From positions 1-7,616 of the forward strand of contig DAOVOW010000086.1 of assembly GCA_030629485.1 (NCBI GenBank): a stretch of 7,616 nucleotides of DNA, in the 5' to 3' direction. The DNA is from a bacterium (GTDB lineage Bacteria; Zixibacteria; MSB-5A5; GN15; FEB-12). This document shows, one piece after another, positions 1-4,288 of this stretch. A program made the position numbers and the translations under genes. Position 1 is the stretch's first letter, and the number at the start of each line of letters is the position of its first letter. The notes under the pieces were generated by a model, which worked only from the letters and a program-made list of their open reading frames with translations, did not search any database and was not told the origin of the DNA.

Positions 1-63
1 AGGACGTCCGCCGTGCACGAGCGTTGCAGGCAAGCCTGTTTCTCGCGCTTCGCGCGCACGCCG

Positions 64-86
64 TCAGCCTGAGCGTAGTCGAAGGG
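64..86. repeat. Dispersed intergenic repeat-like segment (GCCTGAGCGTAGTCGAAGG core)
   Basis: From memory, the core GCCTGAGCGTAGTCGAAGG (or its complement) recurs in intergenic DNA of many unrelated environmental bacterial genomes. Only one copy is present in this window, so calling it a repeat rests on recall. It lies beside other palindromic DNA and outside any gene. Confidence 0.4.
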
Positions 87-108
87 TGACGTGGGTTGAC
101 AGTGTCAT

Positions 109-136
109 GACGCCCACCGCGAGGCGTCCCTCGCGG
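109..136. other. Strong hairpin with a competing alternative fold
   Basis: CCGCGAGG at 117-124 and CCTCGCGG at 129-136 form a perfect 8-bp stem with a 4-nt loop. GACGCC at 109-114 can instead pair with GGCGTC at 123-128, which would exclude the first stem. No T-run follows, so this is not a canonical intrinsic terminator on the plus strand. It could be a repeat remnant or a structured leader. Confidence 0.45.
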
Positions 137-201
137 CGTTGTCTCGGAAACATCGATCTGCCATACTTGTTGATATAGGAAAACGTTGACGTTAGATTGC
201 C

Positions 202-216
202 GCCATTGACAATGGC
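202..216. promoter_or_regulatory. Perfect 7-bp palindrome just upstream of a ribosome binding site
   Basis: GCCATTG (202-208), a single A, then CAATGGC (210-216) form a perfect palindrome that ends directly against the AAGGAG ribosome binding site (217-222) of the CoA-binding gene fragment. The position suits a repressor site. A 1-nt loop makes an RNA hairpin unlikely, so a DNA-level site is the better reading. Its function is inferred from position only. Confidence 0.3.
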
Positions 217-228
217 AAGGAGTGACAC

Positions 229-360
229 GTGATAAAAGCAGCAGCAAACTCAAACGTGGCGGTGCTCGGCGCCTCCACCAATGAGCAGCGATATTCGTTT
301 ATGGCAGTCAAAACCCTCAAGGAACATGGCCACCGGCTAATTGTTTGCCCTGACGTATAA
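229..360 (+). pseudogene. CoA-binding protein (YccU/CoA_binding_2 type), 5' fragment
   Basis: The GTG start at 229 has a good AAGGAG ribosome binding site at 217-222, 6 nt upstream. The 43-residue product contains VAVLGASTN, then RYSFMAV and TLKEHGHR, which is the N-terminal Rossmann start of the small CoA_binding_2 proteins (usually 120-140 aa). After residue 36 (CGG at 334-336) the reading changes abruptly into transposase DNA and stops at 358-360. The missing C-terminal part is found in the same frame sense from 1270 to 1563, and the two halves together would give about 126 codons, the normal family length. The gene was therefore split by inserted DNA. Members of this family bind coenzyme A; their cellular role is poorly defined. 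Confidence 0.85.
316..337 (+). repeat. 22-bp direct repeat, left copy
   Basis: Positions 316-337 are identical over 22 bp to 1270-1291. The repeat encodes LKEHGHR of the CoA-binding protein and occurs once at the break in the 5' half and once at the start of the 3' half. Sequence on either side differs, so this is a junction duplication and not a second whole gene copy. Confidence 0.9.
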
Positions 361-580
361 TCTGGGCAATTGTCTGAGGCATCTGGCACTGCCCAAAACA
401 GCAAAAGAGTGGTTACTGAGGACGCTCAGAGAGAAGCTAATCAAGATCGGAGCCAAAGTTGTTCGTAATGCCCGTTATGTGATTTCTCAGATGGCGGAGC
501 TGTTGGTATCAAGATCGTTGTTTCATGAAATCCTTGAGCGGATTGGTCGATTGAAACTGATCTCAATTAGTATAAGCTAA
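338..580 (+). pseudogene. IS1380-family transposase, C-terminal fragment
   Basis: Reading from 341 to the TAA at 578-580 gives LFALTYNLGN, then LREKLIKIGAKVVRNARYV, QMAEL and ILERIGRL. This is the conserved C-terminal end of IS1380-family DDE transposases, whose full length is usually over 400 aa. Only about 79 residues remain. The codon at 338-340 is TAA in this frame, where the family usually has a sense codon, so the junction with host DNA lies within a base or two of 338. No start codon or ribosome binding site belongs to this fragment and it should not be expressed as a functional protein. Confidence 0.85.
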
Positions 581-660
581 TGTGGGCAACAGTTGAAAAG
601 TCTGGTTTTGCGGGGGGGCACACAGGGGCGGTTTACCCAGAAACGGCTTCAGGAAAATTG

Positions 661-685
661 ACAACAGCAAAACACTGTTGTTTTT
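661..685 (+). terminator. Likely intrinsic terminator downstream of the transposase fragment
   Basis: ACAACAG (661-667) pairs perfectly with CTGTTGT (675-681) across a 7-nt loop and is followed directly by TTTT (682-685). The stem is AT-rich, so termination may be partial. It lies 80 nt after the transposase stop and would shield the downstream OsmC gene from read-through. Confidence 0.5.
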
Positions 686-790
686 GTGGTCACAGGACCG
701 ATCGCTCAGGGAAACGCGAGGATTCTTGACAATTCGAGGAGATTTTCGTATTGTCAAAGCACTGAAAGACGTGAATCGTGTTTTTTGAGG

Positions 791-815
791 CCTCATATGG
801 GAAATCTCGGGTTAG
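791..815 (+). repeat. Probable right terminal inverted repeat of the IS1380-family remnant
   Basis: The segment has the ...TATGGGAAATCTCGGGTTAG form that, from memory, resembles right ends of IS1380-family elements (compare the ISEcp1 end with its GGGTTA). The matching left end is not in the window, so the repeat cannot be checked by pairing. The OsmC start codon follows 6 bp later. Confidence 0.5.
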
Positions 816-820
816 AGAAC

Positions 821-1252
821 ATGGTGTTTAGGAATACAGTCAAGTGGGATGAGGGGAAAAAGGCTACACTGAATACCCAGAATAATCCTGAGATTGTGAT
901 TTCTACGCCTCCTGAATTCAATGGTCCTCAAGGTTACTGGTCACCCGAGGAGTTGTTTCTCGCATCTATAAATTCATGTATTATGACAACCTTTCTATAT
1001 TTTGTAGAGAAGTTTTCAGCCTCTTTTCTCACCTATGAGAGCAGGATAGAAGGCGAAGTAAATCTCAGGGGTGGCAGGCTGTTATTTACGTCCATCACAG
1101 TTCGGCCGGAGATTCGAGTCCCGGATAAAACGCAGGAGCGACGAATAGCGGAACTTGTACAGAAAAGCGAAAAGTATTGTCTGATTTCCTCTTCCGTGGA
1201 AACCGAAATCAAGGTGTTACCGGAGATCAAGACGGATGGATCTCGAGTATGA
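821..1252 (+). CDS. OsmC-family peroxiredoxin-like protein
   Basis: This is a 143-aa cytoplasmic protein of the OsmC/Ohr superfamily, small thiol-dependent enzymes that reduce organic hydroperoxides. Visible hallmarks are PPEFNGPQGYWSPEELFLASINSC near residues 30-53, with Cys53 as the likely peroxidatic cysteine and Glu43/Glu44 in the conserved EE pair. The second conserved cysteine is Cys120 in KYCLISSS. The length matches the family. The ATG at 821 is preferred because upstream in-frame starts (686, 797) lie inside the IS1380 remnant. No strong ribosome binding site precedes it (only GAGAAC), so expression may be weak. It is more AT-rich than the core genes and sits between IS remnant DNA and the split CoA-binding gene, so it probably arrived with the insertion. 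It could belong to the broader OsmC subgroup rather than OsmC or Ohr proper. Confidence 0.85.
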   Translation: MVFRNTVKWDEGKKATLNTQNNPEIVISTPPEFNGPQGYWSPEELFLASINSCIMTTFLYFVEKFSASFLTYESRIEGEVNLRGGRLLFTSITVRPEIRVPDKTQERRIAELVQKSEKYCLISSSVETEIKVLPEIKTDGSRV

Positions 1253-1269
1253 GAAAAGGAACATCAGGG

Positions 1270-1291
1270 CTCAAGGAACATGGCCACCGGC
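1270..1291 (+). repeat. 22-bp direct repeat, right copy
   Basis: Identical to 316-337. It begins the 3' half of the split CoA-binding gene. The bases before it (AACATCAGGG) do not match the native gene, so the insertion boundary is at 1269/1270. Confidence 0.9.
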
Positions 1292-1563
1292 CAATACCGA
1301 TTGATCCATCAGGACACGTGGTCGACGGCGTCACAGCGCTTAAATGAGTGACGGATATCGCCGAGCCGATCGACACGCTCACCGTCTACGTCAACCCTAA
1401 GATATCCAGCGGCGAATACGACAATAGCTTGAAGCTCAAACCACGTCGGGTAGTGTTCAACCCAGGCGCAGAGAACGGCGAACTCGCCGAGAAACTGAAG
1501 ACGGCCGGTTTCGAGGTGGTCGAGGCCTGCACGTTGGTGATGCTCCGCACCGAGCAGTTCTGA
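1270..1563 (+). pseudogene. CoA-binding protein (YccU/CoA_binding_2 type), 3' fragment with in-frame stop
   Basis: Starting in the shared LKEHGHR repeat, this reads PIPIDPSGHVVDGVTALK, a TGA stop at 1345-1347, then VTDIAEPIDTLTVYVNP, VVFNPGAENGELAEKL and EACTLVMLRTEQF to the TGA at 1561-1563. All are typical of the C-terminal two-thirds of CoA_binding_2 proteins, including the ACTLVML...F ending. The family often has a serine-type residue where the TGA sits, so a single substitution such as TCA to TGA would explain it. A GTG at 1348 directly after the stop could restart translation, but a product lacking the nucleotide-binding N-terminus would not be expected to work. Confidence 0.85.
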
Positions 1564-1586
1564 GACTGCAGCACCCTGGCTTGGGA

Positions 1587-2291
1587 CTACTCTTTGGCCA
1601 GAGTGGCTAACCGCGCGAACTTGGCGTGGATGGCTGCAATCGTCGGTCGCACCATCTCCTCGAGATCCATCAGGCCCAGGTTGATGATCAGGTCGTAGTG
1701 CGCCGGATCATCGATATCATGGCCGAACAGCTTCGTCATGAGTTCCTTACGCTCGCTGTTTACCCGGTCGGCTTCCGTCGCTGCCACTTCTTTGGTCACG
1801 TTCTTATATTTCACCAGGTTGGCGATTCGTTGCTCCCTGGGCGCAACCACCCGGATATGGAAGCCACGCCTGGGGCCGAGGATGAAGTTACCACCCCGTC
1901 CGACCAGCACCACTCCACCCAGCCGCGCCATCGAAAGCACCACTTGAAACAGGTGCCTGGCGTAGTCGCGGTGATCGACCGATTGGCCGGTGATCATCCC
2001 TTGCACCATCACATCCAGATCGCTGCGAAACCTTTCATCCAGGTTCTCCACGATTCGTCGGCGGTAACCGGATGAATCGCAGATGGCGTCGATGGTCTCC
2101 CGATGCAGTCTGTTGAAACTCAGTTCCTCGGCCAGCCGGGTGGCGAAGTAGCTTCCCCGACTGCCTGCCTGTCGACTGACTGTTACCACCTGCGGTGGCG
2201 CCGGCTTCGCCGATGGCTGTTCGGCGACTTGTTTCTTTTCCAACTCCCACCTGAGGAGTTGACGATTGATAATTGCGTCTATTGATGCCAT
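1587..2291 (-). CDS. Cytidylate-kinase-like family protein (Cytidylate_kin_2)
   Basis: A 234-aa protein of the Cytidylate_kin_2 P-loop kinase group, related to CMP kinase but shorter and of uncertain natural substrate. After a ~33-residue variable N-terminus, VVTVSRQAGSRGS (35-47) forms the degenerate P-loop region. GRGGNFIL (131-138), RVVAPREQRI (147-156) and the DDPAHYDLIIN segment (194-204) follow the family pattern for the NMP/lid region and core strand. No membrane segment or signal peptide is visible. The ATG at 2289-2291 is preceded on the minus strand by GAGGAT, 5-6 nt upstream. A promoter is visible directly upstream. The cargo element begins 56 bp upstream of the start codon. Phosphoryl transfer to a nucleoside monophosphate is the family role; the actual substrate cannot be told from sequence alone. 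Confidence 0.85.
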   Translation of the reverse strand: MASIDAIINRQLLRWELEKKQVAEQPSAKPAPPQVVTVSRQAGSRGSYFATRLAEELSFNRLHRETIDAICDSSGYRRRIVENLDERFRSDLDVMVQGMITGQSVDHRDYARHLFQVVLSMARLGGVVLVGRGGNFILGPRRGFHIRVVAPREQRIANLVKYKNVTKEVAATEADRVNSERKELMTKLFGHDIDDPAHYDLIINLGLMDLEEMVRPTIAAIHAKFARLATLAKE

Positions 2292-2308
2292 AGTGATCCT
2301 CTACATCT

Positions 2309-2336
2309 AATATACTACAACTTCGGCCTGACACAA
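2309..2336 (-). promoter_or_regulatory. Likely sigma70-type promoter of the kinase-like gene
   Basis: On the minus strand TTGTGT (2336-2331), a 16-nt spacer and TATATT (2314-2309, 5 of 6 matches to TATAAT) lie 18 nt upstream of the start codon. The -35 box is poor but the -10 is good. The box lies only 4 bp from the 8-bp target duplication, so the inserted element stopped just short of it. Confidence 0.5.
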
Positions 2337-2339
2337 CCA

Positions 2340-2347
2340 GAATGATG
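2340..2347 (+). repeat. 8-bp target-site duplication, left copy (GAATGATG)
   Basis: GAATGATG directly abuts the outside of the left terminal inverted repeat and recurs at 4897-4904 directly outside the right one, in the same orientation. This is the footprint of transposition with an 8-bp staggered cut. Confidence 0.92.
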
Positions 2348-2363
2348 GGTAGTGGGTCAGTTT
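2348..2363 (+). repeat. Left terminal inverted repeat (16 bp)
   Basis: GGTAGTGGGTCAGTTT, an exact inverse match to 4881-4896. Identity ends at this point: inner flanks diverge (GAGGATT at the left, CATTTTT at the right when read inward). Confidence 0.93.
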
Positions 2364-2399
2364 GAGGATTTACAGCAATCACCCATTACGAAAAACCGC

Positions 2400-2427
2400 T
2401 TGACAGATGAAGAGGATTGAGTAAATT
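2400..2427 (+). promoter_or_regulatory. Likely sigma70-type promoter of the two-gene toxin-antitoxin-like module
   Basis: A consensus TTGACA (2400-2405), a 16-nt spacer and TAAATT (2422-2427, 4 of 6) lie just inside the left end of the element and point into the two 117-aa genes. The first start codon is ~58 nt beyond the -10 box. Confidence 0.5.
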
Positions 2428-2484
2428 AGTGGTGGTCATGTCAATACGTTTTTGTTGAATAGTGTCCCGGCATGGGTTTTTTGA

Positions 2485-2838
2485 ATGGAGAGTGGTCCTA
2501 AATTCGACAAGAAAGGAATCTGTCGCCTCAAGGATAGCTCCGGCAAGACTGTCATTCTGGAAAGAGAGGTATGGGAATTCAAAATCAAGAAACCAGAACG
2601 GGAATTCCTTGCGTATAACTTCGAGAAGATCAAGAAGACCGTAAAAGCGCCATCGGAAAGCAGGCCAAGCCGCAAGAATCCGAATGCTCAACTTCTATAC
2701 AGAAAGTTCAGTGATATCTTTTTGCGCCCTGGTGTAAAGGTGCCGCACAAGAATCACTATCTTTGCGTTATAGTACATAGGATCGGAAAACAAAAAAGGA
2801 TTAAGACATTCTATTCAACGAACCGAATAAAAAGGTAG
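2485..2838 (+). CDS. Putative PBECR-like/nuclease-like protein, probable toxin partner
   Basis: A 117-aa basic protein without signal or membrane segments. The layout resembles small proteins that read V-x-LT-x-E-x-W-x-H-I-x-x-x-HPE, then an E-x-I-x-x-T-x-x-P stretch, a YYR/LYYR strand, a YL-x-V-x-V strand and a terminal I-x-TAY-x-T-x-x-IK. Such proteins are often paired with DUF2283 genes and some are assigned to the PBECR nuclease fold. Here the equivalents are ILEREVWEFKI (24-34), EKIKKTVKAP (47-56), LLYRKF (70-75), YLCVIVHR (92-99) and RIKTFYSTNRIKR (105-117). The usual histidines are gone (WEFKIKKPE instead of WEHI..HPE), so it may be inactive or a divergent variant. ATG 2485 follows an in-frame stop with no clear ribosome binding site. 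The next gene starts 1 nt after its stop. Family placement is tentative and from memory. Confidence 0.6.
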   Translation: MESGPKFDKKGICRLKDSSGKTVILEREVWEFKIKKPEREFLAYNFEKIKKTVKAPSESRPSRKNPNAQLLYRKFSDIFLRPGVKVPHKNHYLCVIVHRIGKQKRIKTFYSTNRIKR

Positions 2839-2839
2839 G

Positions 2840-3193
2840 ATGACAAACGTGAAAGACCTAAAAGTTACCTTTGACTTCAATGAAGAAGCTGACGTGCTTC
2901 ACATTAGCTTAGGAACTAATGAGCCGTCCTTCTGTGAAGAAGTTGATGACGTTCTGTTGGTGGAGAGAGGGTACTTCAGCAATCAGATTACGGGCTTTCA
3001 AATCATGGATGTCAAATACCACAAAATCGAGAAAGTTCAAGTCACCGCCTTTGTTCAAAAGGCTCTACGGAAAGAGAAGCAGCAGTTTCAAGCCTACCTG
3101 AAGGAGAAGAGTCAACAAGTACCTGCCATGATTGCAAATGGACTTACACGCAACAAGCGGATTAGGCGAATCTTAGAAGAAGCTGAAGCCTGA
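2840..3193 (+). CDS. DUF2283 domain protein, probable antitoxin partner
   Basis: A 117-aa protein. Residues ~7-65 show the DUF2283 pattern: FDFNEEADVLHISLG, then EEVDDVLLVERG, then ITGFQIMDVKYH, matching D-x-EADVLYI-x-L, E-x-x-x-DDV-x-L-x-x-D and V-x-G-x-x-ILD. The remaining ~50 residues are charged and helical with many K, E and Q, an extension beyond the usual ~60-80-aa family size. DUF2283 proteins commonly lie next to small putative toxins. Here the ATG falls 1 nt after the stop of the nuclease-like gene, and the AGGTAGG preceding it overlaps that stop, so the two are almost certainly translationally coupled. An antitoxin or autoregulator role is inferred from the gene pair. No DNA-binding motif is obvious. 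Confidence 0.8.
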   Translation: MTNVKDLKVTFDFNEEADVLHISLGTNEPSFCEEVDDVLLVERGYFSNQITGFQIMDVKYHKIEKVQVTAFVQKALRKEKQQFQAYLKEKSQQVPAMIANGLTRNKRIRRILEEAEA

Positions 3194-3267
3194 TTTCAAT
3201 GAGACTTTCTTGACCGCTCAAGCATATTTCTCTTGCATAAACCCGTATAAGGACCGATATTTAATAT

Positions 3268-3340
3268 AGCGGGTGGCGGGAATCGAACCCGCAGCTTAGG
3301 AATGGGCGGTCCCACGCTTTTCCTATTAAGCGACACCCGC
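3268..3340 (-). tRNA. tRNA-Gly-like gene (anticodon GCC) with aberrant C33
   Basis: The minus strand folds into a full 73-nt cloverleaf. The acceptor is GCGGGTG/CACCCGC with T73, the D arm GCTT-AATAGGAA-AAGC, and the anticodon arm TGGGA-CCGCCCA-TTCCT. The variable loop is AAGCT and the T arm GCGGG-TTCGATT-CCCGC. Acceptor, discriminator and GCC anticodon (plus-strand 3305-3307) all indicate glycine. Two features are wrong for a normal elongator: position 33 is C instead of the near-universal U, and the outermost anticodon-stem pair is T-T with a G-T pair inside. CCA is not encoded. It lies 7 nt downstream of a second tRNA-like gene on the same strand, inside the cargo element. It may be a decaying copy or a tRNA used outside the ribosome. 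Confidence 0.75.
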
Positions 3341-3347
3341 TGATTTC

Positions 3348-3418
3348 TGGTGGAGCCAGCCGGGATTGAACCAGCAGCCATCAGGTGCAAACCCTGAGAC
3401 TGTCACCAGACTGGCCCC
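3348..3418 (-). tRNA. tRNA-Ala-like gene with short D arm and displaced anticodon
   Basis: The minus strand gives acceptor GGGGCCA/TGGCTCC with G3-T70, A73 and an encoded CCA (3350-3348). G3-U70 is the dominant recognition element of alanyl-tRNA synthetase, and these ends closely match ordinary bacterial tRNA-Ala. The T arm GCTGG-TTCAATC-CCGGC is good. The anticodon stem TCAGG/CCTGA is perfect, but its 7-nt loop GTTTGCA puts TTG (3390-3388) in the anticodon positions. The alanine triplet TGC is present but one base too far 3'. The region between acceptor and anticodon stem is only 14 nt, leaving a CTG/CAG mini-stem in place of a D arm. It could be a pseudo-tRNA, a mischarging tRNA (alanine on CAA codons) or a non-translational aminoacyl donor. 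Confidence 0.7.
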
Positions 3419-3429
3419 TCATAAGATTA

Positions 3430-3459
3430 GGTCCAAGGGTGAACTGCCATCCTTGGACC
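3430..3459 (-). terminator. Strong hairpin after the DUF5343 gene (possible terminator or tRNA leader)
   Basis: GGTCCAAGG (3430-3438) and CCTTGGACC (3451-3459) form a perfect 9-bp stem with a 12-nt loop, starting 5 nt after the stop codon of the DUF5343 gene on the minus strand. The following minus-strand sequence TAATCTTATGAG is only weakly T-rich, so termination may be leaky. The tRNA-like gene starts 11 nt beyond and no separate promoter is evident for it, so read-through could supply the tRNA transcript. Confidence 0.5.
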
Positions 3460-3464
3460 GTTCT

Positions 3465-4145
3465 TCATGTATTCATCTCCTGCTTTTTCAAATACATCAT
3501 CAGAGTCCAGACGGCCTTCTGTTCCTCGTCTGACATGATTTCCGGGTCTAAGATGCTGTACAATACTTCTTGCGGCGACTGTTCTTGGGGTATCTCATTC
3601 TGAGATACGTCACTGCCCTCTCTCCGCTGCGAAGAACCAGTGTGTTTTTTGGTGGTTCGCTTCCTAGCGGTACGGGCTTGACGTGACACCCGCTTCAAAT
3701 ATGGGGAGAGTTCAATACCGGCGTCTTTCGCAAGTGACAAGAAGAACGACCGGCACTTGGTAACGGTGTCACCGGTAGCCCCCGCCTCCTGCAAGGCCTT
3801 CTGAAGCTGATCGGGCGTTGTTTGCGCTATCTCGACGCCGTTTTCAAGCAAGAAACCATACGTCGACTCGAATAGCTTGCGATAATGTTCCTTTCGCTCA
3901 TTACCAGTTGAAGCTGCCAACAACTTTAGCATCTCTAATGGCACGTCATCCCCATCGACGAGGCGCATGAAGCGCAACGCTCCTATCAGGTAGGACCAAT
4001 TACCGCCCGACATAGATGGAACGATACTTCGATCAATACGAGACGGAACAGCAACCTTCAGGCTGTCCAAGAAGTTGACGAATGTCCGCCATGAGACATA
4101 TGGCGGAACCGTCTTCTTAGCCGCATCTCCATTTACAGTTCCCAA
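3465..4145 (-). CDS. DUF5343 domain protein
   Basis: A 226-aa soluble protein. Residues ~14-152 match the DUF5343 pattern: PYVSWRTFVNFLDSL, VPSRIDRS, SMSGGNWSYLIGALRFMRLVD, RKLFESTYGFLL and a closing GATGDTVTKCRSFFLSLAKDAGIELSPYLKR-type segment. The arrangement suggests winged-helix-like DNA binding, but the role is not established. A basic linker (152-172) and a charged C-terminal tail (175-226) follow. The start is TTG (4145-4143), supported by a near-perfect AAGGAGG 6 nt upstream on the minus strand, and the family match begins about 14 residues later. It is transcribed divergently from the 80-aa gene across a perfect inverted repeat, and the two tRNA-like genes lie downstream on its strand. 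Autoregulation through the repeat is plausible but inferred. Confidence 0.85.
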   Translation of the reverse strand: MGTVNGDAAKKTVPPYVSWRTFVNFLDSLKVAVPSRIDRSIVPSMSGGNWSYLIGALRFMRLVDGDDVPLEMLKLLAASTGNERKEHYRKLFESTYGFLLENGVEIAQTTPDQLQKALQEAGATGDTVTKCRSFFLSLAKDAGIELSPYLKRVSRQARTARKRTTKKHTGSSQRREGSDVSQNEIPQEQSPQEVLYSILDPEIMSDEEQKAVWTLMMYLKKQEMNT

Positions 4146-4161
4146 GGTTTACCTCCTTCGG

Positions 4162-4192
4162 TATTGCGACATAGGTTTAACATGTCGCAATA
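4162..4192. promoter_or_regulatory. Perfect 11-bp inverted repeat in the divergent intergenic region (putative operator)
   Basis: TATTGCGACAT (4162-4172) and ATGTCGCAATA (4182-4192) are exact inverse copies around a 9-nt spacer, with half-site centres 20 bp apart, about two helical turns. The repeat overlaps the expected transcription start of the leftward DUF5343 promoter and lies ~45 bp from the rightward promoter. A dimeric regulator binding here could control both genes; DUF5343 itself is a candidate. A second shorter palindrome, ATAATGC-GCTAT-GCATTAT (4190-4208), overlaps its right edge. Confidence 0.55.
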
Positions 4193-4218
4193 ATGCGCTA
4201 TGCATTATGCGTTGTCAA
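4190..4218 (-). promoter_or_regulatory. Likely promoter of the DUF5343 gene
   Basis: On the minus strand a consensus TTGACA (4218-4213), a 17-nt spacer and CATTAT (4195-4190, 4 of 6) precede the DUF5343 start by ~45 nt. The -10 region overlaps the edge of the 11-bp inverted repeat, so a protein bound there would block transcription. Confidence 0.5.
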
Positions 4219-4237
4219 CAACTGATTGGACTTTTTT

Positions 4238-4265
4238 TTGAAGCTGATTAGCAATACGCTATATT
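4238..4265 (+). promoter_or_regulatory. Likely promoter of the 80-aa gene
   Basis: TTGAAG (4238-4243), a 16-nt spacer and TATATT (4260-4265, 5 of 6) are followed 9 nt later by the AAAGGAGG ribosome binding site. The expected transcript would begin only a few bases before that site, giving a very short leader. Confidence 0.45.
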
Positions 4266-4288
4266 TGCGCGTAGAAAGGAGGTTCGCT

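Larger units (their letters stand above)
1..228. other. Gene-free leader region with repeat-like and palindromic DNA
   Basis: I see no coding region here. The stretch is GC-rich at its left end. It contains a short palindrome near 44-56 (CGCGC-TTC-GCGCG), a dispersed-repeat-like segment at 64-86, a strong hairpin at 117-136 and a smaller palindrome at 202-216 just before the first ribosome binding site. A TTGACA at 96-101 has no convincing -10 box at the right distance. The 3' end of whatever gene lies to the left is not visible. Confidence 0.6.
338..815 (+). mobile_element. IS1380-family insertion sequence remnant (3' part and right end)
   Basis: The segment starts inside an IS1380-family transposase gene, carries its last ~79 codons, then a ~235-nt tail ending in a likely right terminal inverted repeat (791-815, containing ATATGGGAAATCTCGGGTTAG-like sequence). 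The left end and most of the transposase are missing, so the element cannot move by itself. It abuts the 22-bp repeat of the CoA-binding gene on the left and the OsmC gene on the right. The right boundary is placed by resemblance to IS1380-family ends recalled from memory; a 1-5 bp error is possible. Confidence 0.7.

Noticed and set aside
686..820. Longer N-terminus for the OsmC protein starting at 686 or 797
   Set aside because: These codons lie within the IS1380 remnant tail and terminal repeat, and OsmC similarity begins only after 821.
1626..2075. Plus-strand open frame opposite the kinase-like gene
   Set aside because: Histidine-rich antisense translation without family similarity; the minus-strand gene has clear motifs and a ribosome binding site.
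3196..3390. Open frame on the minus strand reading SIPAGSTRNQ and RVRFPPPA
   Set aside because: This is the translation typical of tRNA T arms (the GSIPAGS and RVRFPPPA patterns); it runs through both tRNA-like genes and is not a protein gene.
3348..3418. tRNA-Cys, tRNA-Gln or tmRNA identity for the second tRNA-like gene
   Set aside because: A73 and G3-U70 do not fit cysteine; G1-C72 does not fit the usual U1-A72 of bacterial tRNA-Gln; and there is no mRNA-like domain for tmRNA, although the short D arm and alanine end are reminiscent.
4226..4288. Longer N-terminus for the 80-aa protein from 4226
   Set aside because: That stretch contains the likely promoter, and the AAAGGAGG site clearly sets the start at 4289.
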